NCBI GenBank assembly: GCA_021296325.1 | Contig: JAGWAR010000001.1 | Location: 86,479 to 150,478, forward strand | Source: Alphaproteobacteria bacterium | Lineage (GTDB): Bacteria; Pseudomonadota; Alphaproteobacteria; GCA-2746255 | Direction: 5' to 3' | DNA: 64,000 nt | Part shown: positions 45,279 through 55,204 of the stretch, piece after piece | Layout: the number at the start of each line of letters is the position of its first letter | How positions within the stretch are numbered: the first letter of the stretch is position 1 | Notes under the pieces: generated by a model | What the model was told of the DNA's origin: nothing | The model's database searches: none | What the model saw: only the letters and a program-made list of their open reading frames with translations | Made by a program: the position numbers and the translations under genes

Positions 45279-47540
45279 ATGACCGACGAAACGAACAAGG
45301 TGACCGACCAGGAGGCCCTGCTTTTCCACGCCAGCGGGCGGCCCGGCAAGATCGAGATCACGCCGACGAAGCCGCTGACGACCCAGCGGGACCTTTCGCT
45401 CGCCTATTCGCCGGGCGTTGCCGTGCCATGCGAGCGAATCGCCGAGGACCCCTCGCTCATCTACGACTACACGGCGAAGGGCAATCTCGTTGCCGTCATC
45501 TCGAATGGCAGCGCCGTGCTCGGCCTCGGCAATCTCGGCGCCGCCGCCTCGAAGCCGGTCATGGAAGGCAAGGCGGTGTTGTTCAAACGTTTCGCCGACG
45601 TCGACAGCATCGACCTTGAAGTTGATACCCAAGACGTCGACGAATTCATCAATTGCGTACGCTTTCTCGGGCCAAGCTTTGGCGGCATCAACCTTGAAGA
45701 CATCCGCGCGCCGGAATGCTTCGTCATCGAGCAGCGCCTGCGCGAGATCATGGACATACCGGTTTTCCACGACGACCAGCACGGCACCGCGATCATTGCC
45801 GCCGCCGGGCTTCTCAACGCGCTGAACCTGACGGGACGCAAGATCGAGGACATCCGGATGGTCGTGAACGGCGCGGGCGCCGCCGGCATCGCCTGCCTGG
45901 AACTCGTCAAGGCGATGGGCGCACAGCCGGAAAACATCATCCTGTGCGACACGAAAGGTGTCATCTACCGTGGACGCGAAGCGGGCATGAACCAGTGGAA
46001 GTCCGCGCACGCCGTCGATACGAAAGCGCGCACGCTGGCCGAGGCAATGAAGGGCGCGGACGTTTTCTTCGGGCTTTCCGTCAAGGGCGCCGTCGATGCC
46101 GACATGGTCGCCAACATGACCGACAAGCCGATCCTTTTCGTGATGGCGAATCCGGATCCGGAAATTTCACCGGAAGAAATTCATGCCGTTCGCAGCGACG
46201 CCATCGTCGCCACCGGACGATCGGATTATCCGAACCAGGTAAACAACGTTCTGGGCTTTCCCTATATCTTCCGTGGCGCCCTCGACGTACGGGCCTCGAC
46301 GATCAACGACGACATGAAGATCGCCGCGGCGCGCGCACTGGCCAGCCTTGCCCGAGAGGACGTGCCCGATGAGGTGGCCGCCGCCTATGCCGGACGGCGC
46401 CTGCAATACGGGCCGAATTACATCATTCCCGCGCCTTTCGACCCCCGCCTCATTTCGGCCGTGCCGGCCGCCGTCGCCGAGGCGGCGATGGAATCGGGCG
46501 TCGCCCGCAAGCCGATCATCGACATGGATGGCTACAGCCGAGAGCTTGCCTCGCGGCTCAACCCGACGACGGCAAGCCTGCAACTCATCTTCGAGCGCGT
46601 CCGGCACAATCCCCGCCGCATCGTCTTTGCCGAGGGCGAGGAGGAAAAGGTGATCCGTGCCGCCATCGCGTTTCGCAACGCCGGTTACGGCACGCCGGTC
46701 CTGATCGGCCGCGACCATCTGATCGCGGAGGCGATGGAACGGCTTGGTTTCGGTGAAGCGAACAACCTTGAAATTCACAACGCCCGGCTAAGCAAGAACA
46801 ACAAGCGTTACACGCAACACGTCTACGAGCGGATGCAACGGGACGGCGTGCTGTACCGGGACTGTCAGCGGATGGTCAATCAGGACCGTAACGTTTTCGC
46901 CGCCTGCATGGTTGCCCTGGGCGAGGCGGACGCCATGGTCACGGGACTGACCCGAAGCTATACCGTTTCCTATAACGAGATCACCCGCGTGCTGGACGCG
47001 AAACCGAATACGCCCGTGTTCGGGCTTTCCGTCGTCGTCGCCGCCCACCGCACCGTCTTTCTTGCCGACACGACCGTTCACGAGAACCCGACGGCGGACA
47101 TGTTGGCGGACATCGCCGTCCAGGCGGCGGAAAGCGCGCGCACATGGGGACACGAGCCGCGGGTGGCGCTGCTTTCGTTTACGAATTTCGGCAACCGCAA
47201 GGCGGACGCAGCAAGTCGCGTGCGCGATGCAGTACGCGCCCTTGACCGGCGCAACGTTGATTTCGAATACGACGGAGAGATGGCACCGGACGTCGCCCTC
47301 AACCCGGAACTTCGGAAGCTCTATCCCTTCTGCCGTCTTTCCGATTCGGCAAACGTGCTTGTCATGCCGGGCTTGGCCAGCGCCAACATCGCATCGAAGC
47401 TGGTCCAGGAGCTTGGCGATCTCACGGTGATCGGACCCATCCTTCTGGGATTGTCCAAGCCGGCCCAGATTGCCCATATGGGCGCCACGGTTTCCGACAT
47501 TGTGAATCTGGCGGCACTGGCCGCGCACGCCGCCGAATAA
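45279..47540 (+). CDS. maeB: NADP-dependent malic enzyme with phosphotransacetylase-like domain
   Basis: Decarboxylates malate to pyruvate with NADP+. The 753-residue protein is the large hybrid type. The malic domain (about 1-420) has [18 protein letters not shown] with the catalytic Tyr, the Lys region [22 protein letters not shown], metal ligands in [11 protein letters not shown], and NAD-binding [17 protein letters not shown]. The C-terminal part (about 430-753) is a phosphotransacetylase-like domain ([32 protein letters not shown]), usually regulatory rather than catalytic. It is followed by phoR after 41 bases. Confidence 0.97.
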   Translation: MTDETNKVTDQEALLFHASGRPGKIEITPTKPLTTQRDLSLAYSPGVAVPCERIAEDPSLIYDYTAKGNLVAVISNGSAVLGLGNLGAAASKPVMEGKAVLFKRFADVDSIDLEVDTQDVDEFINCVRFLGPSFGGINLEDIRAPECFVIEQRLREIMDIPVFHDDQHGTAIIAAAGLLNALNLTGRKIEDIRMVVNGAGAAGIACLELVKAMGAQPENIILCDTKGVIYRGREAGMNQWKSAHAVDTKARTLAEAMKGADVFFGLSVKGAVDADMVANMTDKPILFVMANPDPEISPEEIHAVRSDAIVATGRSDYPNQVNNVLGFPYIFRGALDVRASTINDDMKIAAARALASLAREDVPDEVAAAYAGRRLQYGPNYIIPAPFDPRLISAVPAAVAEAAMESGVARKPIIDMDGYSRELASRLNPTTASLQLIFERVRHNPRRIVFAEGEEEKVIRAAIAFRNAGYGTPVLIGRDHLIAEAMERLGFGEANNLEIHNARLSKNNKRYTQHVYERMQRDGVLYRDCQRMVNQDRNVFAACMVALGEADAMVTGLTRSYTVSYNEITRVLDAKPNTPVFGLSVVVAAHRTVFLADTTVHENPTADMLADIAVQAAESARTWGHEPRVALLSFTNFGNRKADAASRVRDAVRALDRRNVDFEYDGEMAPDVALNPELRKLYPFCRLSDSANVLVMPGLASANIASKLVQELGDLTVIGPILLGLSKPAQIAHMGATVSDIVNLAALAAHAAE

Positions 47541-47581
47541 ACGGGGGCCTGCCGCCCCAAACCGTCTATCAAGAGGACGCC

Positions 47582-48985
47582 ATGCCCGGTGGCCAACCCC
47601 GCACCATTCCAAAACGCTGGTTTTTCCTGTGGGCAGCCGTCGTCGTCCCCGGTGCTGCCGTACTGACCCTTCTGGTCCTGCTGAACCAGCTTGCCATGTG
47701 GCCGGCGATTTTTGGCGGCACGCTTGGAGCCGTTGCGCTTTTCTTTGTCGTGCGTACCTACCTGGCCGATTTCGACACGGTCATCGCCTATATCGGCGAT
47801 CTGGCCCGGGACAAGAAACCGCAAGCGCCGGAGCCGCGCGCGCACAGCGCCGCGGACGAAATTCTGTCCGCGGTCCGGACGCTCAACCGGACCCATGACC
47901 GGCGCACGTCGGAACTCGAAACGCTTGCCGAGGCAAACGTCACCATCCTCGACAGCATTCCGGACCCGCTGCTTCTCCTGAACAGGGTGCGGCAAATTCG
48001 CCAGGCGAATCGCGCGGCGCGAGGGCTTGTGACGGCGAACCCGATCGGCCAGGACCTTGCTTCGGTCATCCGCGATCCGGCCCTGCTTGAAGAAGTCGAT
48101 ATTGCGCTGGAGACCCGCTCGGACCGCGAGGCGTTGTTCACGCTGCCCTATCCGCGTCTGCAGCATTTTCTGGTCCGCATCACTCCGCTTGCAAAAGTAA
48201 CGGCGGACGGCACCGCGTTGATCGTCAGCCTGCACGACCTCACGGCCATGAAACAGCTGGAGCAGACGCGCGTCGATTTCATTGCCAATGTCAGTCACGA
48301 GCTTCGCACGCCCCTGGCCACGCTTGTCGGTTTTATCGAAACCCTTCAGGGGCCCGCAAAGGACGACGCGAAGGCGCGGGCGCATTTTCTGGAAATCATG
48401 GACAGCCAGACGAAACGGATGGTACGGCTGGTGGAAGACCTGCTTTCCCTTTCCCGCATCGAGTTGAGCGAGCACCTGCCGCCGGCGGACACGGTGCCGA
48501 TCGACGCCGTGCTGAAGACGGTGCGCGACATGCTGTCCCTGGAGGCAAAATCCCACGGCATCACGATCGCGCTGGATCTGCCGGAGGACCTGCCGGAGGT
48601 GCCCGGCAGCCGGGACGAATTAACCCAGCTTTTTCAAAATCTTATCGACAACGCCATCAAGTATGGCGGCACCGACACGACGATCCGGATCGAGGCCAGA
48701 CGGGCGGAGCGTTCGGGTGTCGTCGGCCTGCCCGGGCCCGCCCTTTCGGTCCGGGTTCAGGACGAAGGCGAGGGGATCGCGCCGGAGCATCTGGCGCGGC
48801 TGACCGAGCGTTTCTACCGGATTGACCGGGCGCGCTCGCGCGAACTTGGCGGCACCGGTCTCGGCCTGGCGATCGTGAAACATATCGTGAACCGGCACCG
48901 GGGGAGATTGACCATTGAAAGCGCCCTTGGCCGGGGCAGTACCTTTACGGTTTTCCTGCCTCTGGAGGCAGGGCCCGCGTCATAA
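47582..48985 (+). CDS. phoR: Phosphate regulon sensor histidine kinase PhoR
   Basis: Membrane kinase/phosphatase for PhoB that receives the Pst/PhoU signal. The 467-residue protein has two N-terminal membrane helices (FFLWAAVVVPGAAVLTLLVLL and FGGTLGAVALFFVV), a HAMP-like linker, a PAS domain (ILDSIPDPLLLLNRVRQI) and the kinase core: His239 in FIANVSHELRTPLATLVGF, N box LFQNLIDNAIKYG, G1 DEGEGIAPEHL, F box and G2 GGTGLGLAIVKHI. The pstSCAB-phoU-phoB genes follow on the same strand. Its last codons overlap a candidate Pho box. Confidence 0.96.
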   Translation: MPGGQPRTIPKRWFFLWAAVVVPGAAVLTLLVLLNQLAMWPAIFGGTLGAVALFFVVRTYLADFDTVIAYIGDLARDKKPQAPEPRAHSAADEILSAVRTLNRTHDRRTSELETLAEANVTILDSIPDPLLLLNRVRQIRQANRAARGLVTANPIGQDLASVIRDPALLEEVDIALETRSDREALFTLPYPRLQHFLVRITPLAKVTADGTALIVSLHDLTAMKQLEQTRVDFIANVSHELRTPLATLVGFIETLQGPAKDDAKARAHFLEIMDSQTKRMVRLVEDLLSLSRIELSEHLPPADTVPIDAVLKTVRDMLSLEAKSHGITIALDLPEDLPEVPGSRDELTQLFQNLIDNAIKYGGTDTTIRIEARRAERSGVVGLPGPALSVRVQDEGEGIAPEHLARLTERFYRIDRARSRELGGTGLGLAIVKHIVNRHRGRLTIESALGRGSTFTVFLPLEAGPAS

Positions 48986-49005
48986 ATCCGTAATAGAACT
49001 CCGAT
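48977..49005 (+). promoter_or_regulatory. Candidate Pho box upstream of pstS
   Basis: Three heptamers with exact 11-base periodicity: GCGTCAT (48977), CCGTAAT (48988), CTCCGAT (48999). The first two with spacer match 14 of 18 positions of the CTGTCATAWAWCTGTCAT consensus. The site overlaps the phoR stop codon and lies about 75-100 bases before pstS, where PhoB would activate the Pst operon. Confidence 0.5.
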
Positions 49006-49078
49006 ACCCCTTTACGGGTCATGGGTCGGTCCATGGACGACCGGCCATCCCTTCTGCCCAAGCACCAGGAGTTCCAGG

Positions 49079-50113
49079 ATGAGGAAACTGCTTCTCGCTG
49101 CAGCCATCGCAGCCATTGGTATCGGCACGGCTCTCGCGGCCGACACCCGAAACCAGATCCGCATCGTCGGGTCTTCCACCGTTTTCCCGTTTTCCACGGC
49201 CGTCGCCGAGGAATTCGGAAAAACCACGAATTTCAAAACACCCGTCGTCGAAAGCACCGGTTCCGGCGGGGGGTTGAAGCTGTTCTGCGCCGGCATCGGG
49301 CTGGGCCACCCCGATATCACGAACGCCTCCAGGCGAATCAAGGATTCGGAGGTGGCAATCTGCGCGAAGAACGGCGTCAGCAGCATCACGGAAGTAAAGG
49401 TCGGATTTGACGGCATCGTGCTTGCCAATTCGACGAAGGCGAAGCGTTTCGAGCTGACCCGGAAAGCCATCTGGCTGGCCCTTGCCAAGGACGTTCCGGA
49501 CGCTTCCGGCAATTTCATCCCCAACCCCAACAAGACCTGGAAGGACGTGGATGCAAGCCTGCCCGCCGTCAAGATCGAGGTACTGGGACCGCCGCCGACC
49601 TCCGGCACGCGGGATGCCTTCGTCGAGCTTGCGATGGAAGGGGGCTGCAAGGCGTTTCCGGACATCAAGGCCATGAAGAAGACGGACAAGAGCAAGTACA
49701 AGGCCATTTGCCACGCCATCCGTGAGGACGGGGCCTTTATCGACGCCGGTGAAAACGATAATCTGATCGTCCAGAAACTCGAGGCGAATCCGGATGCCCT
49801 TGGCGTCTTCGGGTTCAGCTTCCTCGATCAGAACCGGGACAAGGTCCAAGGCAGCATCGTGGACAAAGTCGAACCAAGCTTCGACAACATCTCCGGCGGT
49901 CAGTATCCGGTTTCGCGCTCCCTTTATTTCTACGTAAAGAATGCGCATGTCGGCGTCGTGCCGGGCATCAAGGAATTCATCGATGCCTTCACGAGCGAGA
50001 CCGCCTGGGGCCCCTATGGGTATCTGGCCGATCGTGGACTCATTCCGTTGCCGGTGGACGAACGGGATAAAATCCGCAGCGCGGCCATGAGCCTGATGCC
50101 CTACGCCAAGTAA
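49079..50113 (+). CDS. pstS: Phosphate ABC transporter substrate-binding protein
   Basis: Periplasmic phosphate-binding protein of 344 residues. Signal peptide MRKLLLAAAIAAIGIGTALA is followed by IRIVGSSTVFPFSTAVAEEF and the phosphate loop ESTGSGGGLKLFCAG, then TSGTRDAF. The mature protein is the PstS type with longer insertions found in alphaproteobacteria. GGAG precedes ATG 49079. First gene of pstSCAB-phoUB. Confidence 0.96.
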   Translation: MRKLLLAAAIAAIGIGTALAADTRNQIRIVGSSTVFPFSTAVAEEFGKTTNFKTPVVESTGSGGGLKLFCAGIGLGHPDITNASRRIKDSEVAICAKNGVSSITEVKVGFDGIVLANSTKAKRFELTRKAIWLALAKDVPDASGNFIPNPNKTWKDVDASLPAVKIEVLGPPPTSGTRDAFVELAMEGGCKAFPDIKAMKKTDKSKYKAICHAIREDGAFIDAGENDNLIVQKLEANPDALGVFGFSFLDQNRDKVQGSIVDKVEPSFDNISGGQYPVSRSLYFYVKNAHVGVVPGIKEFIDAFTSETAWGPYGYLADRGLIPLPVDERDKIRSAAMSLMPYAK

Positions 50114-50168
50114 TCCGGACGCCGGATCGTGAACCCGCCGCTTGAGGCATGCGAGAATTGAGGACGTG

Positions 50169-51542
50169 ATGGCCACCTATCTTTTCATTATTGGCCTTCT
50201 CGTCCTCTCTTCCGCCGCCTTCGCGGCGGGACGGCGACGCGCCTTGGCCGTTGGCGCGAATCGCCGACTGCATTCCCGGCCGATTCATCATGGACTTTAC
50301 GTCGTGCTTTGGTGCGTCGTACCAGCGATCGCCGTTCTGGCACTGGGGTCTTTTTTTGAGCAGCCCCTGCTCGGGTCTTTTCTCGTCGTAACGACGGAGC
50401 CAGCGGTCATTGATCAGCTTGGCGGCCGTGAAATTTTCATCGACAAGGTCTCTGCCCTTGTGAAAAGCGGCCTCGTTTCCCAGGAACCGCAAGAGCCTTT
50501 GCGTCTTGCGGCCCTCCACTATCTGAATCTGCAACAGATCGTCCAGGCAGGCCTTTTCGTGTTTGTGCTTGGCGTGGCCCTCGGCGGACTGGCTTGGGGA
50601 CGCCGCGCGCTCAGCCCCTCTTTCCGGGCCCGCAACCGGGTCGAGGGATTCTTTCAGGGTTTGCTGATTGCGGGTTCGGCAATTTCGATCCTGACGACGA
50701 TCGGTATCGTTCTTTCGATGCTGTTCGAAGCCATCCGATTCTTCCAATTCATTCCCTGGCATGAATTTCTGTTCGGGCTTCAATGGAGTCCGCAGACGGC
50801 GATCCGCGCGGACCAGGTCGGGCAGACCGGCGCCTTCGGCGCGATTCCGGTCTTTGCCGGCACGCTGTTGATCACGTGTCTTGCCATGCTGGTCGCCGTG
50901 CCGGTCGGCCTTTTTTCGGCCGTCTACACGTCGGAATATGCGCCGCCGAAGATACGGGCGACGGTGAAGCCGGTGCTTGAAATTCTGGCCGGTGTGCCAA
51001 CGGTCGTTTACGGCTTCTTCGCGGCGCTGACAGTGGCGCCACTGGTGCGGGATGGTGGCGGCCTGTTTGGACTTGACGTTGCCTCGGAAAGCGCGCTTGC
51101 CGCCGGCCTCGTCATGGGGATCATGATCATCCCCTTCATCTCGTCCCTTTCGGACGACGTCATCAACGCCGTTCCCCAGAGCCTGCGCGACGGTTCCTAT
51201 GCGATGGGGGCGACGCAATCGGAAACGATCCGGCAGGTTGTTTTGCCGGCCGCCCTTCCCGGCATAGTCGGCGCCATCTTGCTGGCCGTTTCGCGCGCCA
51301 TCGGCGAGACGATGATCGTCGTCATGGCGGCGGGTCTGGCTGCAAACCTGACCGCGAATCCCCTTGAGGCGGTGACGACGGTCACCGTGCAGATCGTGAC
51401 GCTTCTGGTCGGCGATCAGGAATTCGACAGCGCGAAGACGCTTGCCGCCTTCGCGCTTGGCATCATGCTTTTCACGATCACGCTTTGCTTGAACGTTCTT
51501 GCCCTTCGCGTTGTCGAAAAATACAGGGAAAAATATGACTGA
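50169..51542 (+). CDS. pstC: Phosphate ABC transporter permease PstC
   Basis: Membrane permease of 457 residues, longer than the 319 of E. coli because of an N-terminal extension with extra hydrophobic segments (LFIIGLLVLSSAAFAAGRR and LYVVLWCVVPAIAVLAL), as in other alphaproteobacterial PstC. The C-terminal core has FFQFIPWHEFLFGLQWSP, IFAGTLL-like segments, VLEILAGVPTVVYGFFAAL and the EAA loop MGATQSETIRQVVLPAALPG. ATG 50169 (with GAGG upstream) is preferred over TTG 50142. The end overlaps pstA by 8 bases. Confidence 0.95.
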   Translation: MATYLFIIGLLVLSSAAFAAGRRRALAVGANRRLHSRPIHHGLYVVLWCVVPAIAVLALGSFFEQPLLGSFLVVTTEPAVIDQLGGREIFIDKVSALVKSGLVSQEPQEPLRLAALHYLNLQQIVQAGLFVFVLGVALGGLAWGRRALSPSFRARNRVEGFFQGLLIAGSAISILTTIGIVLSMLFEAIRFFQFIPWHEFLFGLQWSPQTAIRADQVGQTGAFGAIPVFAGTLLITCLAMLVAVPVGLFSAVYTSEYAPPKIRATVKPVLEILAGVPTVVYGFFAALTVAPLVRDGGGLFGLDVASESALAAGLVMGIMIIPFISSLSDDVINAVPQSLRDGSYAMGATQSETIRQVVLPAALPGIVGAILLAVSRAIGETMIVVMAAGLAANLTANPLEAVTTVTVQIVTLLVGDQEFDSAKTLAAFALGIMLFTITLCLNVLALRVVEKYREKYD

Positions 51543-52824
51543 CGCCGTCATCACGAAGAAAAGGGCAGCGCCTTCGCGCAGCCGCAGCCGCGCAAGGGCG
51601 GAAAAGCGGTTTCGCTTTTACTGTGTCGGCGCCGTCCTGGCTGCCGTGGCGTTTCTGATTTTCCTGCTGACCAGCATTACCTTGAGCGGATACACGGCCC
51701 TCTTGCAGACCCATGTACGCCTTGACGTCACCTATGACGCGGCCGTGATCGAGCGCGGCGGCAACCGGTCGGCCGACGCCCTCATGGGAGCCGACTATGG
51801 CGCTCTTATCCGCCAGAGCCTGATGACAAAATTTCCGAACGTAGAAGGCCGCAAGAATCTGCGCCGCCTGTTCGCCCTGGTAAGCGATCAAGCCCGTTTC
51901 GAGTTGCGCGACCGGATCACGGCCAATCCTGACATCATCGGCAAAACGGAACCGATCTGGCTTACGGCGTCCGGGGACGTCGACATGCTGATGAAGGGCT
52001 ACATGCGCCGCGACGTGCCGGAAGGCGAACGGCGCCTGGACAACCAGCAGATCGGCTGGATCGACCTGCTTTCCTCGGAAGACAGCATCGAAAAAAGGTT
52101 GAACGTCGCCTTTTTCACCCATGCCGATTCCCGTACGCCGGAAGTAGCCGGCATCTGGGGTGCCGTCGTCGGTTCCTTCTATACGATGGTCATAACTCTA
52201 CTGTTCGCCTTCCCGGTCGGGCTCATGACCGGTGTTTACCTGCAGGAATTCGCGACAAAGAACCGCTGGTCGCGGTTGGTCGAGGTCAATATCAACAATC
52301 TGGCGGCCGTGCCGTCCATCGTCTTCGGGCTTCTGGGCCTTGCCGTCTTCCTGAATTTCGGTGGCATGCCGCGTTCGGCCCCGTTGGTGGGCGGGATTAC
52401 GCTGGCGCTGATGACCCTGCCGACGATCATCATCGCGACCCGGGCCTCGTTGCTTGCCATTCCGCCTTCCATTCGCGAGGCGGCCCGTGGCGTTGGCGCC
52501 TCGGAGACCCAGGTCGTGTTGCACCACGTGGTGCCCCTGGCCATGCCGGGCATCTTGACCGGGACGATCATCGGCATGGCTCGGGCGCTCGGCGAGACGG
52601 CGCCGCTGCTCATGATCGGGATGGTCGCCTTCATCGCGGACATACCGCAGAGTTTCACGGATCCGGCAACCGCTCTGCCGGTCCAGATTTTCCTCTGGGC
52701 GGACAGCCCCGAGCGGGCCTTCGTCGAGCGGACGGCGGCGGCCACCTTGGTTTTGCTGGCCTTCCTGATCACCATGAACGGGCTTGCCATCTATATGCGC
52801 AAGCGATTCGAACGCCGCTGGTAG
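51535..52824 (+). CDS. pstA: Phosphate ABC transporter permease PstA
   Basis: Second permease subunit, 429 residues. An N-terminal basic stretch and one membrane helix (FYCVGAVLAAVAFLIFLLTS) lead to the DUF3333 region typical of alphaproteobacterial PstA (about 40-200, DVTYDAAVIERGG...). The core has FYTMVITLLFAFPVGLMTGVYL, NNLAAVPSIVFGLLGLAVFLNF and the EAA loop VGASETQVVLHHVVPLAMPG. ATG 51535 is preceded by AGGGA and lies within the pstC end; the frame upstream belongs to pstC. Confidence 0.95.
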   Translation: MTDAVITKKRAAPSRSRSRARAEKRFRFYCVGAVLAAVAFLIFLLTSITLSGYTALLQTHVRLDVTYDAAVIERGGNRSADALMGADYGALIRQSLMTKFPNVEGRKNLRRLFALVSDQARFELRDRITANPDIIGKTEPIWLTASGDVDMLMKGYMRRDVPEGERRLDNQQIGWIDLLSSEDSIEKRLNVAFFTHADSRTPEVAGIWGAVVGSFYTMVITLLFAFPVGLMTGVYLQEFATKNRWSRLVEVNINNLAAVPSIVFGLLGLAVFLNFGGMPRSAPLVGGITLALMTLPTIIIATRASLLAIPPSIREAARGVGASETQVVLHHVVPLAMPGILTGTIIGMARALGETAPLLMIGMVAFIADIPQSFTDPATALPVQIFLWADSPERAFVERTAAATLVLLAFLITMNGLAIYMRKRFERRW

Positions 52825-52839
52825 GAGAAATCGGGTAAA

Positions 52840-53751
52840 ATGAAAGCCATGGAACGCCAAATCGACGCAAGCAACCAAGAGGCCCCCGAAGCGCGCACCA
52901 CTCGGAAACCGGCAAGGACAATTTCCGTTTCCGTCACGACGAAGGGGAAATCGCCGATGCAAGACGATGAGACGGCGGCAGAGATAACCGCATCTCCTCC
53001 AAAGATGTCGACGCGAAAACTCAATGTCTTTTACGGTGATAAACAGGCATTGACGAACGTCGACCTCGACATCCTGAAGAACGAAGTTACTGCCCTGATC
53101 GGTCCGTCCGGTTGCGGAAAATCAACCTTCCTGCGCTGCCTGAACCGGATGAACGACACGATCGAGAATTGCCGCGTAACGGGCACGGTGGTGCTTGACG
53201 GTCAGGATGTTTACGAAAAAAGTGTCGACGTCGTCGAGCTGCGCGCCGAAATCGGTATGGTTTTCCAAAAACCAAACCCGTTCCCAAAAACAATTTACGA
53301 GAACGTCGCCTACGGCCCGCGCATCCATGGCTTCGTCAAGAACCGGGCCGAGCTGGACGAAATCGTCATGACCTGCCTCGAGCGGGCGGGTCTTCTAGGC
53401 GAAGTACAAGATCGCCTGCATGAGCCCGGCACCAGCCTTTCCGGCGGCCAGCAACAGCGCCTTTGCATCGCCCGTGCGATCGCGGTCAACCCGGAAGTCA
53501 TCCTGATGGACGAACCCTGCTCGGCACTGGACCCGATCGCTACGGCCCGCATCGAGGAATTGATGGACGAACTTCGCCAGAAATACACGATCGTCATCGT
53601 TACCCATTCGATGCAGCAAGCCGCGCGGGTGTCGCAGCACGCCGCCTTCTTCCATCTCGGTGAACTGATCGAGGTGGACGACACCGCGACGCTCTTCACG
53701 AGCCCCCGGGACGAACGGACCCAGGGGTATATCACCGGCCGCTTCGGCTAA
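52840..53751 (+). CDS. pstB: Phosphate ABC transporter ATP-binding protein PstB
   Basis: The ATPase of the Pst importer. It has Walker [20 protein letters not shown], the Q-loop [15 protein letters not shown], signature [15 protein letters not shown], Walker [14 protein letters not shown] and the His switch [12 protein letters not shown]. From ATG 52840 the product is 303 residues with a polar 55-residue extension; internal ATGs at 52957 and 53005 would give shorter, more typical forms (the last at [10 protein letters not shown]). The first is kept because AGGAGA precedes it, but the true start is uncertain. Confidence 0.96.
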   Translation: MKAMERQIDASNQEAPEARTTRKPARTISVSVTTKGKSPMQDDETAAEITASPPKMSTRKLNVFYGDKQALTNVDLDILKNEVTALIGPSGCGKSTFLRCLNRMNDTIENCRVTGTVVLDGQDVYEKSVDVVELRAEIGMVFQKPNPFPKTIYENVAYGPRIHGFVKNRAELDEIVMTCLERAGLLGEVQDRLHEPGTSLSGGQQQRLCIARAIAVNPEVILMDEPCSALDPIATARIEELMDELRQKYTIVIVTHSMQQAARVSQHAAFFHLGELIEVDDTATLFTSPRDERTQGYITGRFG

Positions 53752-53777
53752 GCCCCGGCGAAGAAAAGGGAAATCCC

Positions 53778-54509
53778 ATGACTTCGGAACATATCGTCAA
53801 ATCCTACGACGACGAGCTGAGCCGCCTAAACCGCGAAATCGTCGAAATGGGTGGCATGGCGGAAAGCCAGTTGGCCGCATCCATGCGCGCCTTGAACGAG
53901 CAGAACGACGAGCTTGCCGCCAGCATCATCGAAGAAGACGACAAGGTGGACGAGCTTAACTTCGACATCGACCAGTTCGCCGTGCAATTGCTGGCCCTGC
54001 GCCAGCCAATGGCGGAAGATCTTCGCAGTATCGTCGGCGCCCTGAAAACGTCGAGCGATCTGGAGCGAATCGCCGACTATGCCGCCAACGTCGCCAAGCG
54101 TGTTATCGCCATGGACGATTATCCGCCGGCCCGGCTGACCGCCGGCATTCCGCGCATGGCAGTCCTGGTTCAGCCCATGATCAAGGACGTGCTGGACGCC
54201 TATGTGGCGCACGATGCGGAAAAGGCCATGGAAGTCTGGCACCGCGACATTGAAGTCGACGACATGTATATGAGCCTGTTTCGCGAATTCCTGACCTACA
54301 TGATGGAAGACCCGCGGAACATCACACCGTGTACGCATCTTCTTTTCATGGCGAAGAATATCGAACGCATCGGCGACCACGTAACGAACATCGCTGAAAC
54401 AATCTATTTCCTTGTTCATGGCAAACGCATGCGGGAACACCGGCCAAAGATCGACGAAGGAGATTCCGTGGTTACGACCCTCGCCGGCCGTGATAAATTG
54501 AAGGGATGA
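53778..54509 (+). CDS. phoU: Phosphate signalling protein PhoU
   Basis: Links Pst transport to PhoR and keeps the Pho regulon off in high phosphate. The 243-residue protein shows two three-helix repeats, each with the metal-binding E/DXXXD-type motifs: MAESQLAASMRAL, ARRLL-like VQLLALRQPMAEDLRSIVGALKTSSDLERIADYAANV and, in the second repeat, LLFMAKNIERIGDHVTNIAE. ATG 53778 has AAGGGAAA. The end overlaps phoB by 4 bases. Confidence 0.96.
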   Translation: MTSEHIVKSYDDELSRLNREIVEMGGMAESQLAASMRALNEQNDELAASIIEEDDKVDELNFDIDQFAVQLLALRQPMAEDLRSIVGALKTSSDLERIADYAANVAKRVIAMDDYPPARLTAGIPRMAVLVQPMIKDVLDAYVAHDAEKAMEVWHRDIEVDDMYMSLFREFLTYMMEDPRNITPCTHLLFMAKNIERIGDHVTNIAETIYFLVHGKRMREHRPKIDEGDSVVTTLAGRDKLKG

Positions 54510-55204
54510 AACCGCTTCTCCTCATCGTCGAGGATGAAGAAACGCTGGTTACTCTGCTTCGCTACAATCTCGAAGGGGAAGGCTACCGCGTAGCCGTGGC
54601 GAAGAATGGCGAAGACGCGCTTCTTCTCGCCAAGGAAGAAACCCCCGATCTCATCCTGCTGGACTGGATGCTGCCGCTGCTTTCCGGCATCGAGGTTTGC
54701 CGCCGGCTTCGACGCGACAACGCAACCCGGAACGTTCCCATCCTCATCCTGACGGCGAAAGGCGAGGAAGAGGACAAGATCCGCGGCCTCGATACCGGCG
54801 CCGACGATTACGTGACGAAACCCTTCAGCCCGACCGAACTGGTAGCCCGCATCCGGGCGTTGCTTCGCCGCTCGCGTCCGGCGCTTGGCGAGGAGAAACT
54901 CGAGATCGGCGACCTGACGATGGACCTTGCCAGCCATCGTGTCCGCCGGGCCGACCGCGAGATCGTGCTGGCGCCGACGGAATTTCGGCTGCTACGGCAT
55001 TTCCTGGAGCATCCCGGCCGCGTGTTCGACCGCGAACAGCTTCTGAACGCGGTCTGGGGCCAGGACGTCTATGTCGAGCTTCGCACCGTCGACGTGCATA
55101 TCCGCCGGCTTCGCCGCGCGCTCAACACCAATGGCGAAACGGACCTCATCCGGACCGTGCGCGGCGTCGGCTACGCGCTCGAAGAAACGCGCGCTTCTCA
55201 ATAA
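54506..55204 (+). CDS. phoB: Phosphate regulon response regulator PhoB
   Basis: OmpR-family activator of phosphate-starvation genes, 232 residues. The receiver domain has the acidic pocket EDEE (residues 9-12), the phosphorylation site Asp53 in LILLDWMLPL, and the Lys in TKPFSPTELVARI. The winged-helix output domain ends RTVDVHIRRLRRALNTNG and IRTVRGVGYALEE. Coupled to phoU by an ATGA overlap. It converges on ald and shares 7 bases with its 3' end. Confidence 0.97.
   Translation: MKPLLLIVEDEETLVTLLRYNLEGEGYRVAVAKNGEDALLLAKEETPDLILLDWMLPLLSGIEVCRRLRRDNATRNVPILILTAKGEEEDKIRGLDTGADDYVTKPFSPTELVARIRALLRRSRPALGEEKLEIGDLTMDLASHRVRRADREIVLAPTEFRLLRHFLEHPGRVFDREQLLNAVWGQDVYVELRTVDVHIRRLRRALNTNGETDLIRTVRGVGYALEETRASQ

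Noticed and set aside
49029-49038. GTCCATGGAC palindrome upstream of pstS as an operator
   Set aside because: A 10-bp palindrome is expected by chance at this scale and matches no Pho regulatory motif; the 11-base-periodic site upstream is the better candidate.
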